A stretch of DNA of 64,000 bases. Origin: Dysidea avara. Taxonomy: Eukaryota > Porifera > Demospongiae > Dictyoceratida > Dysideidae. This document shows positions 37,366-48,800 of this stretch, piece after piece (positions within the stretch are counted from its first letter, which is position 1; the number at the start of each line of letters is the position of its first letter). The stretch covers positions 27,299,555 to 27,363,554 of the forward strand of contig NC_089276.1 of the NCBI RefSeq assembly GCF_963678975.1. The letters run 5' to 3'. The position numbers and the translations under genes are program-made. The notes beneath the pieces are model-generated. The model made no database searches. It saw only the letters and a program-made list of their open reading frames with translations, and had not been told where the DNA came from.

Positions 37366-38299
37366 GGGCAATTGGAAACAGTGGAAATGGAAACCGGAAA
37401 TGGAAATTGGAAATGGAAAACGGAAATGGTCAAATTGTCATATAAATGTACCCTAGAGTGAAACCCTTGTATAGTGACCACCTCTTAAAGACAACCTTCT
37501 TATAAAGACCACCTCTGTACAAAGACCACTTTGTAATTACTGTAGATCTCCAAGATGGCTAAGGCATACTGACCCACTTCATGGTCACCTGACCACTCTC
37601 TTTACATAGACCACCTCTCCATATTGTAATAATACCTAGGTTCCAAACATCTATTTCATAACTTATCAAAACAGCTAGATCAGCTAAAAAATAATATACT
37701 CGTAAGGCCATCATCTCTTTATGAGACCTCATTTTTTGTTGATAACTATAGCCACATTTCAGTTGCATGGACTAAGGAGTTGACATATTCTGGTACAAAC
37801 TAAGCGATAGTGGTAGATGACTTGAGTGAAGTGTGGACCAAAATATGGGAGATGACATTGACCTCTTTCTATGAGTCATGAAATGCATGTTTGAAGCTTA
37901 TCAAATATTACCATGGTCTTTATAAAACATGACCATGAAGTGGCCTTACCTATCTTTAGTACCTAATTACAATGTAGTTTTTGTATAGAAGCAGTCTTCA
38001 TACAGAGGTGGTCTTTAAAAGTTGAGGTTTTACCCTAGGACCGTAAGAGCCTAGCTGTCTTGATAATGTCATGGAATAGATGCTTGGAATCTTAGTTATT
38101 ATTACGTGAGAGGTGCATGGTCTTTGTAAAGAGGGTGGTCTGAAATGAAATGGTCTTTTAAGTCAGCTATCTTTGAAATTTAATTACAATGTGGTCTTTG
38201 TAAGGAGGTCTTTAAGAGGTGGCCACTAAACAAGGGTTTCACTCCAGGGTACGTTTGTATGATGATTTGACAATTTCCACTTTCCGTTTCCAGTTGCCC
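37366..38299. mobile_element. MULE-like nonautonomous element, 934 bp, perfect 9-bp target duplication
   Basis: Long inverted ends: GGGCAATTGGAAAC ... GTGAAACCCTTGTATAGTGACC at the left, complements at 38222-38299 at the right. The target duplication AATAAAAAT is perfect (37357-37365 and 38300-38308). Inner subterminal copies of GTCTTTGTAAAGAGGTGG-like words repeat in both orientations. No transposase frame. A 9-bp duplication with ends over 100 bp long points to the Mutator superfamily. Confidence 0.88.
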
Positions 38300-38575
38300 A
38301 ATAAAAATAAACAGATAAGTTGGTACTAATGGATGACGGGCACTTAGTTTTTGGATCTTGCAAACCTGAAGCAATTTCTGACAAAGCATTGTATCTATGA
38401 AACAATGCAAACAGACAGGACAGACGATCTTTCAGTTTTATATTATACTACATTAGTGGTCTTCTCCAATATGAAATTAAAGACAAAATAAATGTTATAA
38501 AATGCAAGAACAGCATAAAATACAAAAATTAGTTCATAAGTTACACATAATAGATACAATATAATATCAGAAAAC

Positions 38576-40036
38576 TTACACCAACAATATCTGAAACACA
38601 CCCCAAGGCATACCAAACACACCAATCACTAATACTATAGCTACACTACTACCTAATGCAACACCCACTAATCTACAAATAGTACAATAAAGTTCTTTAT
38701 TGTTATATCCTTTCTCGGCCACTAAATTACCCACATGCTCACCCAACAGGTAACCTAGAAACATTATCACAAAACGGATTACACCACCTAATACACTGCC
38801 AATCATGATAGTTCCAGACACAATAGTATAGAATAGGATAAATTGTTCTAATTTGTGTCCTGTCAATTTATACTTTGTTCCTAACTGTTTTATCACTGCA
38901 TACCCTACCACATCTATCACAAAGAAAATAGGTATCTTTACAAAATTGAAGAGTAGATTGTTTTGTCTATTATTGTGGTAAATAATAATGACTACAGCTA
39001 AAAATGAAGGAAACACAACAACGATGAAAAATATAAAGAATAAAGCCAAATGTAGTCGCACCCTTGACCTTTGCAGGTAAACGGATTTCATCAGATTCAC
39101 GCCCACCTTTTCTTTTACACCATTACCTTTTGCAATTTCATTGATATCTTCATTCGGTATGACACCATGTTCTAAAACACCATGTTCTAAAACACCATGT
39201 TCTAAGACATCATGTTCTATAATATCATGTTCTATAGTATCGTCTTCTATAATATCATCTTCTATAATAATATCTTGTTCATGGTCTACATATACATTGC
39301 CTTGTTTGACATGATCTTTTTGAGCTCCTTGTAGCATCTTGATTTCAGCATAAGTACGTTGCAAATGTATGAATGCATAATCAAAATCATGTTGTTTTTT
39401 GTCTTTACGAGCCACATACATATCCACTTCACAAAGCCCACAACGGATTATCTCAAGTGGACACACTATCCTGTGTACACTCAGGTCACATTGTGGAATA
39501 TTCAGTCCACACTTGTTCGGACAAGGTATGGAGTACTTGCGACATTTCTTTTTGTGTTGTGCACCGGCCACTTCACTCCCAATACCACAGTTACAATAAG
39601 ATGGCGGGCACTCCATAGTATGCCTAGCCATTGCTGTGTGATGAATCAGCTGTTTACATGTGCTACACATGATTTCACATCCCCGGCTATCTCTGTTAAG
39701 GTGGTCATTAATGCTGGATAGTTCACCCGTCCATTTGCAGCCATCAATTCTGTTCAAACAGTGAATTTTGAGCTTCAAAATTTCACGACTTATCGCAGAG
39801 TTCCGGTAGGTTATCAGGGGCTTTGCACAAGTGGGGCATACATTACTGTGACGACCTGAAGCATTTCGAAGCTCATCTAGGTGGACTTCACAAAATACAT
39901 GGCCACAACATTCACTCACATGTGCCAGGCGACATGGTAACTGACAAATCTTGCATACTAACCTATCAGGAGGGGGCTGAACAAAATCGTAATTATAACC
40001 CCCTCTCTTGTTATGGTCAGCCACGCCCTGAGACAT
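38576..40036 (-). CDS. RING / TRAF-type zinc-finger protein with C-terminal membrane domain
   Basis: A single uninterrupted 486-residue frame. An N-terminal RING finger is complete: C28-x2-C31, C43/C44, H46, C49, H52 and C67-x2-C70. Cys/His-rich TRAF-type zinc fingers follow (about 90-215: HCLNRIDGCKWTG, CSTCKQLIHHTAMARHTMEC, CPNKCG, CPLEIIRC). An acidic pentapeptide repeat of IIEDD/VLEHG type (about 255-290) leads to four or so hydrophobic segments (about 328-350, 366-385, 400-435, 455-485). The layout resembles RNF/TRAF-like E3 ligases, which bind an E2 through the RING; the hydrophobic C-terminus would anchor it in a membrane, with no signal peptide seen. It lacks a MATH domain, so it is not a classical TRAF. 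Intron absence contrasts with its neighbours and could reflect retroposition. Substrate unknown. Confidence 0.85.
   Translation of the reverse strand: MSQGVADHNKRGGYNYDFVQPPPDRLVCKICQLPCRLAHVSECCGHVFCEVHLDELRNASGRHSNVCPTCAKPLITYRNSAISREILKLKIHCLNRIDGCKWTGELSSINDHLNRDSRGCEIMCSTCKQLIHHTAMARHTMECPPSYCNCGIGSEVAGAQHKKKCRKYSIPCPNKCGLNIPQCDLSVHRIVCPLEIIRCGLCEVDMYVARKDKKQHDFDYAFIHLQRTYAEIKMLQGAQKDHVKQGNVYVDHEQDIIIEDDIIEDDTIEHDIIEHDVLEHGVLEHGVLEHGVIPNEDINEIAKGNGVKEKVGVNLMKSVYLQRSRVRLHLALFFIFFIVVVFPSFLAVVIIIYHNNRQNNLLFNFVKIPIFFVIDVVGYAVIKQLGTKYKLTGHKLEQFILFYTIVSGTIMIGSVLGGVIRFVIMFLGYLLGEHVGNLVAEKGYNNKELYCTICRLVGVALGSSVAIVLVIGVFGMPWGVFQILLV
39165..39290 (-). repeat. 15-bp coding minisatellite in the RING protein gene
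   Basis: About seven tandem 15-bp units (AACACCATGTTCTAA-type on the + strand) encode the pentapeptide repeat. The three nearest 39165-39210 are almost identical and so recent. Confidence 0.9.
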
Positions 40037-40459
40037 TTTACATGTGTCCCACGTACAGTCACTTACTCCTGAATGTCACTCTCGATCAAGGGGGTGGCAC
40101 TGTATTATCTGCTGCGGGGGTAGCGCCTGCGCTATATGTTTAAACTTAAGAACGTCGACTGAACCGCTGACAAGACCGCTGAACAAAAGCCTGAACAAAA
40201 TCGTTACTGGAAGCCAATAATATTGATGACAGCTGCAAGATCATGGAATTCAAAGGTGAGGTTTACGTGTGTTTCCTTCGAATATTCTTCCATGGGTCAG
40301 AGCTGAACTGTAGAGAATTCGAAAATGTTCAGGCCTAGTATGAGTAGACAAGCTTGATGGATTAAAAGCATGTTGCTAGGGATCAAGTCACCACTGGGCC
40401 TGGGATTTTTTCACGTTTTAGGCCACTCCAAATGAGAATGTATTTTTTTTTTTTGAAAA

Positions 40460-40745
40460 GGCAGTGGATATCTATCCGGAAGTCACGTGAATAAAAAAAA
40501 CTTAGACAAAAAGGGTCCTCAAATGAAAAAAAACAACAAAAATCATGCCCTGTCCTGGAATCGAACCTGGTACTTCCGGTGTGTGGGCCAAGGGTCGTCG
40601 CTCACTGTCAAACCTAGCTTGCCTCGAACTCACCCAAAAACTTACCTTCATACAACTAGTGTGTTTGATACTCGAGTCATGGGTGACATTGCCGGACGGA
40701 TATCAAACAGAATAGCATCTGGCTGCCGGACAAATATCCACTGTG
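40460..40745. mobile_element. MITE of 286 bp with tRNA-like insert and 9-bp flanking repeat
   Basis: CAGTGGATATCTATCCGG and CCGGACAAATATCCACTG are inverted ends. TTTTGAAAA flanks both sides (40451-40459, 40746-40754). On the minus strand an exact B box GGTTCGATTCC lies at about 40559-40569. The T stem has a mismatch and no full cloverleaf is evident, so I call it tRNA-derived, not a tRNA gene. Confidence 0.7.
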
Positions 40746-41157
40746 TTTTGAAAATTTGGTAAGGGAGAGAGGCTTATTAGGCCATTCCAAACAAATTCTC
40801 TGTTTCCTATCCTGGACTCAGGCATATTTGCAAGGGGTGACACACAGGCACTGTAGGTAGATTTGCAACCAAAGTCAAAGGTCAAGGCCACCAAAATCGT
40901 GCCAAGTCAAGGGTAAAAAATTCCAACCCACAATAAAAAAGTACTGAAATATTGTTGCTAAGTCACCGGTCCAAGATCAAAAAAAGGCTCTTAGTCATAA
41001 ATTTGACTTTGACCATGGTCGCAGATCTACCTACAGTGAGTGCCTGTGTGTCACCCCCTTGTATTTTCATACAGGTGGGTGGTCCATTTCCATATTATAA
41101 GATTGGCAGCTTTTTCAAGCCATTATTTGCATGACACAACCATATAGAGCTGCATAA

Positions 41158-41528
41158 ACATGCTTAGCTTGTACCCTTTTTTTTGAATTACACAAATGTG
41201 AATCTTGATAGCACTGCTGACACATGAGCTGACACTGTTACAAGATCAAGACTCACAGTAGTGAGTCGCGAGGCCAAGAAGCACAAAGCGCACACCCACA
41301 ATAATAATAAACATGCGACCACTACTGTGAGTCATTTACATGAGGGATCGATTACGCAATCTTAAAATCCGCATGGCGAAATCTCAGCCTTACTAAAAGA
41401 TTCTGCCTCGAAACCAGGGGCATGTAACATGCTTATATATTATATATCATAATGCTTTTTTTTTAAATTACACAAACGTGAATCTTGATAGCACTGCTGA
41501 CACATGAGCTGACACTGTAACAAGATCA
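41158..41528. mobile_element. Hairpin-ended repeat (short variant) between two direct copies of its flank
   Basis: A 63-bp stretch (AATTACACAAATGTGAATCT...) at 41186-41248 recurs with two or three changes at 41466-41528, with weaker similarity extending upstream of both. Between them is a segment starting AAGACTCACAGTAGTGAGTC, which has the same layout as the ends at 13935 and 54120: an 18-nt hairpin at 41250-41267 followed by GGCCAAGAAGC and GCGCACACCC. An inverted partner of the hairpin lies at 41321-41333. Confidence 0.7.
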
Positions 41529-41929
41529 CTTTTACTGAGCCTGTACAGTATATAAGAATAACCAGAAAATAATGGAAGATTGTGGAGTAATGGAATATTT
41601 AGAGCTGGCAGTAACCAGATGCGGGCGGTGGATGGGAAACAGAGAATTTATTTGGAGTGTTATTCATTATTACATCAATGGTTTTTGAGCCACAAAACTA
41701 ACTATAAAATGAAGTCAAAAAACCTACTACAGCTCAGTTTTACATGCACAGTACTGTTATTCATAATTTAGTGTTAAGGTTCACATACCCTAGTTGCACT
41801 ATGCTATCATTCTATGAATGTACTGGACCAGAGCAGCTCCACATAATGCTTCAAACTTAGCAGTGGTGTAGCTATACTGCCAGGTCTACACAGACCAATT
41901 ACATACAAATACAATCTTTACAACTTCTT

Positions 41930-42245
41930 AAATGAAAACGACATTTATCTTGACCAAGAGAGCTTTTCCAGGTTTCCAAAAAGAGTCAGATCAAAAATGA
42001 GATATCACAGAGACATTGGCTAGCTCACTTCTTGATTTTGTGACTTTTTGCTTATTATACTCCTCGAACAAATACTCCTTCCTCCCTCGAACAATTATTC
42101 AATGGAACTCCCTTCAAATTCCTAACATCGACACAATAGATCTTGAAACATTTAAGAACGCTGTAAGTAATATAATATAATATGTGATTGTAATGCTCAT
42201 TAGCGTGTTGCCCCTAGTGGGCTTTGCTAATTAACAATAATAATA
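41930..42245 (+). pseudogene. LINE 3' end fragment
   Basis: Around 42075-42180 the reading SFLPRTIIQWNSLQIPNIDT, then DLETFKNAV, matches the WNxLP...FK motif at the end of LINE ORF2; the tail has GTTGCCCCTAGTGGGC and ends in an ATAATAATA tract. Upstream frame is broken. Confidence 0.7.
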
Positions 42246-43163
42246 ATATACTCAGTTAAGCTTCGTTGTTTTCTGTGTCATTCCTTCTTTCAACATATAT
42301 CAAAAAGGGCTTTGAGGTACTTGCCTATAACAGCATTCCACTATAAATAAATTCCACTGCTTTATAATGCTGAGCTCCAAGTAATCAATTATGGTACCAG
42401 TTATGAAATATTACATACGTATTCACACGAAATGCACAGTAGGGATACAACACTTCTTATTGTTTTACTGTGATTTAATATCATGCACTACTCCAGCTTG
42501 TTTCAGTACTTTTTATCGATGTTCTATGGTCCCTACTCTAGTGGAAAATTCCAATTTTTTTTGTGTACTTGTACTTGTAGGTTTATAGTTTCTGTATGCA
42601 CCATAAACAGTAGTGTGTAGGTATTAGCTAGTTAGATGCACAAATGGCACCTTTTAATGTTACTGGCTAAGGGTACATTTTGTGTATGCATTATCGTTCA
42701 AACATGGTTTAGGGGGAAGAACCCAGGTCCTCCCCTAAAGACATTCCACTTCATATCCGAACTCCTTTCAAGGAAATCCTGGCTACACCCCTGGTATTCT
42801 GATTTCTATATCATCTCATCAAAGGATGACTTCTCCAAGGAACCGATGAACCATGGCTGCACATGCAGTATTACCACAATAGTGACGTTTGGAGCATCCA
42901 AATCTCCTTCCCACAGAGCATTATTATAATAAGGAAATGCCTCCAATATTATGATTTTGAAAGCATTTGCTAAAGCTTTTGCCAGTTTTTGTTGATGATG
43001 ATTACGTGTTCTCGGGTATACTCACAGATTGAAAACTACAATCACAACAATAGTTTGTGATTGAATTTCATCAGTGGTGGGTAAATAATCTGTTGCTAGC
43101 TATGAAAGCAGTATTTAATGCTTGTTTTATCTGGCTAATATAAAACTGAGGCTTAAAATACTA

Positions 43164-43871
43164 CCATATAGCGGGAAATTTTCGAAAGGTTAAATTTTCG
43201 AAAAATTCGAAAATAACAATGTGTTTTCGAAAATAGTTTTTCGAAAATAGTACATCCCGGCTTTGAAGTGACGATCAAAGAAAGTATAGCTAGGTATATA
43301 TAAATGATTTTTGTGAGTGCACGCATGCATAGGTTCTGCTAATATCAGTTAGCTATAGGCCTAATGTATTACAGCTAGGCACTGGGCCACACACAAGTAG
43401 CTTGCCATATAGCTATAGCTACCAAGCGCGCGCGCATATGCATGAGCGAGCACGAATGACACCACGAGTCTTGAAGCCTATAAGAGCTCGAGAGACCAGA
43501 AATTACTAGGAAAGACTATAATTATCAACAAACATCTATATGGGCTGAAAAACGCCATGTACTTAGCTATGGCTCTATCCGCAGGCCACTGAAGCGAAGT
43601 CCGCCAAACAACATGGTTCAACGTACGAAGGATGACCCTAGGATAACTATACGAGATTCTATCAAAGCCAGATTGAACGTTTATCTAGCTGTACTGAACA
43701 ATTAAAGCAGCTATGTATGTGATCAATGCAACCACTGTTAGCCTCCTCCGTGAATTAATTATCTACGGTGCGGCACAGTAAAGAGACATTGTTTCAAAAA
43801 TATTTTTTCGAATTTCCAATCAAGCAGTCTTTTTCGAAAATTTAACCTTTCAAAAATTTCCCGCTATACGG
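43164..43871. mobile_element. Tc1/mariner-type or other TA-flanked MITE, 708 bp
   Basis: Ends CCATATAGCGGGAAATTTTC ... AGGTTAAATTTTCG and complement at 43820-43871, with TA directly outside both ends. Extra TTTTCGAAAA palindromes lie just inside the left end. No transposase frame in the 0.6-kb interior. Confidence 0.8.
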
Positions 43872-43874
43872 TAT

Positions 43875-45815
43875 ATTATTTCTATTGTCATTTGAGCACT
43901 TACTTACTGTATCTAATGTGGGTGCATGCGAAGATCGATATTCCATCATCTAGCTCAGTACTTACTTAGAAACTCCTCAACTTTCCACAAGTGACCAATT
44001 AGTTACAAGGCCTCTTAGAGTCATTCTTTCAGAGTTTCAGTATGTAACAGAAGAACAGAAGACTTTACACACATCTATACATGTAGCAGTACTGCCATGA
44101 AATAATTATCTCATATTTAGAAAATAATGATAATGATATGGTAATCATGACTAATTAATATGGGTGCTCAGGCGTGATGCGGGCGGAGGAGGGGAAACTA
44201 CATCCTCATTTGGAGTGGTCTTAGCTACATGTCTTCTGACTCCCTGTATTCACAGGCTTTAAGCCTTCTCACAGGTCCCTAATAGGATAGCACGAATTCA
44301 CAGAATAAAAGACTTTACCTGTCAACATAAACCCTTGGTTCTATGAACATGTAGGTGGCTTCCCTGCGATGTTTCACTATGGCAGATTGTTTCATATGAT
44401 AAACACCCAATAATATAACTTGCAAGTATTCATTAGCTAAAAGAATTAATGGAAATAGATACCTTGCAATCTATAATATGTTGTTATGGAACCTTCAAGG
44501 GTTACCAAAATGTTTTGCGAAACTGTACAAGGATGTAATTTCCCCTTACTCAACTTTTTGGTCTCATTCTATGAGTCATAGTGTACTGATTAAGAATCCA
44601 TCCAAACTACTGCACTGGCCATTTTACAAAGATATATTACAAAACATGCAAGTTTTTCACTGAAATATTTTTCACCTGGATATGTAAATTCACTGTACGA
44701 GGGTCTTTCCCTTGGTCGTTACAGTAAAAGTTGTATATCATACAACTCAGATTTTATTACTTATTTTTGTAAATTGAAGTATGTGGAAGCTATGGTGCCT
44801 TGTTTGAAAGGTAGTGTTATTTTTCCAGAAATTTAATTCGTAGAAATTTATTACTATGTTAAAGTTTGCAGTTGACATAACACTGCTGCCAGTTGTAACA
44901 GTTAATAGTTATTACTAGCTAAACTGCGAGATACACATACAGTATTGTAGTTTAGTGTTTTGGTCCATGTTGAGCTCAACTTGCAGTTAAAAATTGGTAC
45001 AGCACTATCACCCATCTCTGCTTGTATTATCCTCCAAACTGGATAATATGTGCCCTGTTATACTAGTTATTTGAATGGTACAATTCATGATCTAAAGTTC
45101 CAAACGCTGGGAAGGTCAATGAATGAAACCAACCAAAGATGGTTGAATGGATATACTGTAATTAGCTTGATGATCCCGCTAGAGGTGATCACAGTTATAA
45201 TGCTTGTATTGGTAGCTACAAGTGGTATGGTCATCACCAGTACTTCAGTACTGGTAAAGAATATAAAGTATCTTACTGCTTCTACTTGGATCACTATAAG
45301 CTTGCTAAATTCATTTTAAATATCTTTAGCTAATCCAGTTGGTTTTCGTGTGGTTGGAGGGCAGTGAGCATGCATCAATTTACTTGATGTCCAGAAACTG
45401 AATATAGCGGGATTACAAGCAACTCCCACACTCTTAGTACTGCATGCATGCTTGGAGTGTAGTAGTAGTACAAGCAAGGATGGGTGTTTCATAATGTAAA
45501 AATTGTGTAAAGATTCATTGTTTTTTAGGTACCATGAGTGGCTGTCCAAATCATTAATTCATTTATCTGAAAAAAATTGGTGGTCAAATACTTGTCACTA
45601 ATACAACTAAACAGTTCAGGTGAAATTTTAACTTCATATTGAACACTGTATGGTACATCTTCAGTGCAAAAAATCAGATATGTGCACATTGTTGTTTAGT
45701 ATCTGTATATACGTAAAGGATACATCTGACAATTATCAATTGCCTGTACCTCAGCTTGAACCTTGTGTACATATCTGAATTGACAATTGGAATACTGTAT
45801 GTTGCCTGTTTGTAG
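43875..45815. other. Region upstream of the recognised POMGNT1 exons
   Basis: The first POMGNT1 exon(s) and promoter must lie here or further upstream. A hydrophobic stretch (VISLMIPLEVITVIMLVLVA) at 45158-45217 is seen, but nothing links it by splice phase to the gene, so it stays unassigned. No other gene is supported. Confidence 0.4.
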
Positions 45816-48800
45816 GTGTGTCTAATATCATGGATACTCATCAATACCATAACTGTTCATATCACAAGAGGGGACCAAGATAGTAACATCAATCAAAGTG
45901 AGAATGGAGCATTATCACTAAATATTTCACAATTCTCTTGTAACATTAGTTGTTGGACGACACCTTACAAGTGTATCTCAACCAGATCAAGAATATTTAC
46001 ATGTGGAGTTGTTGTCCAGTAAACAGCGAGCTACAGTGATTATTGATGGGAGCAGTGTATGTTATATGTTGTGTCATGTTACAACTGTTGGTTTCCTCCC
46101 ATCCCCCTCAGAGTCGTCAAAGTGTCATACATTGTGCCTTACTACTATGGCCTAATATGGTTACATAATTCGTCTGCTCAAATAGTTATTCTTTATTAGT
46201 ACTATTGCTGCTGCTGCTCCAGCTCTTGCCTGTGAAAACAGCAGTTCTAGATGAGGCAGTCTTGGGCAACTAGAAGTTGTGTAATGGTTTGGCTAATAGT
46301 GAGGGGCTATTCTTTTAGAATGAAGTGTTGCTTATATCTTGTTTATAACTGTTCTCTCAATGTGAAGTGTTAGGGGAGATCACTTATAGCATAGGGTGAT
46401 CACCTGTGGTCAGCGGCGGAGGAAGTAGTTGATATGAGGGGGGGCTGGGCTAACCCAGACTTATTTCTATAGTTTGGTAAGGTGAGACCAAAAAAAAAAA
46501 GAAAAAAAAAAAAGGTCACAACCAACTGACAAGAGCTTTCCACCTCACCAGCTACCATTTCTAGCTGATAAACTACATAAAAATTCTTACATAGCTCGCT
46601 ACACACTGACTACTTTATTAGAGTGACTGCTCTATTAGAGTATCTCGATCTTTATCACGGTTTTCAGCCCCACTCCAAGAAAGATAATTTCGTTGTGATA
46701 TCATTCTGAGGGGGGGGGCTTTAGCCCCCTAGCCCCCCCCTTTCCGCCGCCTATGCCTGTGGTAATTAAAACCGCTTAGCCTGAACCACTTGCAATGGGG
46801 GTGGGGGGACACCTATGGCATAGCAGTTTGCGTGATGCTATATTTCTACCATTACTGTAGGTCTTTCATATTACTGGTGGAGATGAGGCTCGTGGTATGT
46901 ATGTGGTAGTAGTGAACCAAGCTACTGTAAGTGTTTAATATTTGTGATTAAAAAATTGTATTGAGTTTAGTGTTTGCAAAAATATAAGCTGAGTTTTAAT
47001 ATTTCATGTTACTACACGTATTTGGCTGCCTAAATGTTCTATTTAAGTGTAATTTTTTGAGGTTTACATACCTACGTGTGCTGAATCAAGTGTGCCTGCT
47101 ATCTCACAAAGTAAGTTACTACTCACTTAGGGAATTGTAATGGCAAAAAGAAGATTTGATACTTACACCCCTGGAGGCTCTGAGGAGTTAGATGTATTTC
47201 TGAAATCTATTGCAGTTGGACGATACATGTTCTTTGTTATCAAGGTACACTCATGTATATTTCATTTGCTTGCAATTGATTTGTATTTCAAGGATGAGGC
47301 AACACTGTCACTCACAGACACTGTCAGATCCACACTACATTCACTAGGTAGTCAGTTAGCAGGTTAGTATATGGTAATATGATGGAATGTATTGTAATTG
47401 GTTGTTGTTATTGTAGAGTCACTTCGATGGCGTGACATGTGGGTGTTTGCAACTAAGAAACAAGGTTGGTATATGATTCATATATATTGTGCAATACTTA
47501 GCGTTATCAGTTACCCAATGGAGATGTGCGTGTAGCTTTAATGCATACGTTTAGGGACTTAATGATGTGGTAGTTTTAGTAGTTGGAAAATACTTGAGAA
47601 TGAAATGAGTACTGCTTGGTTGGTATGTAACTTGGTGATTAATTTCTTTCCAGTAACTTTTCACTATGGCTACTAAACAAAGGCTGATGACTATGGTGAT
47701 CAGCATTTGCACATTTCTTGGAGTCAGTTTCTGTGCTACATCCTCCTTGCTTAGCATTTCACACACAAATTTAAGTAAGGTTATAGGACTATCGTTTCAT
47801 CACCATTGCACTACATAGGATGGTTGGAATTGTGGATGAACTATAGTTGTGTATTTGTGACATGGCCTATACCAGCCATGAGGGATCAGGTAGTTTTATG
47901 AAACTGGTCATACATAATTTAATGTGTATGTTGACTTTTTCAGAGGGTGAACTAACTGACAAACCACCAAGTCAGTGTCAGAGTGGTGACAAACAATTTG
48001 AACTAAACAAGTAGCTAACTAACACTAAATCAAGAAGAAATTATTTACTAGTAGAATATAATGTTTTCAATTTTACCATCAATGATGTCCTGCGCATACT
48101 ACTTATAATATACTGTGGGGATTGTTGTTCTATACTTGTATATACCGTAGGAGCAGTACTTGGAGAAGATCATTCCAAATCCCCAGGCTTGTCAGAATGG
48201 GGAGAAGACACTTCACTCACTATCACTATTCCACTGGATGTTATCCAACCTGTTTGTAACTGGCCTAACACAAATGAGAATAAACTGAGGCAGAAATTTT
48301 GCTCACAGTATGAGGGATACAAAGAACTCTGTGACTGTAAGTGCATGGTGTGCATTAATTTTATTGTGTAAGTGACTGGATTTTAAGAAAACAATCCAAA
48401 AACATATTCAAAGTTGGCCTGTACATAAGGTTGCATAGTATCTACTTAGAAAAGGGTTCACTTTGTTATTGTTTGCTCACATGATCTCTTTACAGGTTCT
48501 GATCCCATTCCGATCACCATAAAGAGTGACTCAGTATGTTACCATAGTAACAGTGTTTACATGATGTACCATCATGACCACTAGTTACCGAACAACAACA
48601 TTCATGATGTACCTGTAGGGATTATTGCTAGTAACCGCCCACAGTATTTATTCAAGTAAGTGCATAAATGCGTGAAGACATGTAGTTTGTATAATTTAAT
48701 TTTGTAGGAGTTTACGTATACTATTATCAACAGCTGGTGGTGAGTGATCACAGAGTTAATTTATTTGAAAACATGTTAATGTGATTATAATGTCTAAAAA

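Noticed and set aside
39359-40143. Plus-strand frames of 66-120 codons
   Set aside because: They are antisense shadows of the RING/TRAF-like gene, whose zinc-binding residues are on the minus strand.
40540-40600. A functional tRNA gene on the minus strand
   Set aside because: The B box is exact but the T stem has a mismatch, no acceptor stem or anticodon arm could be folded, and it lies inside a MITE.
45050-45319. First exon of POMGNT1 with a membrane segment
   Set aside because: The stretch is hydrophobic, but no donor in the right phase links it to exon 45816; left unassigned.
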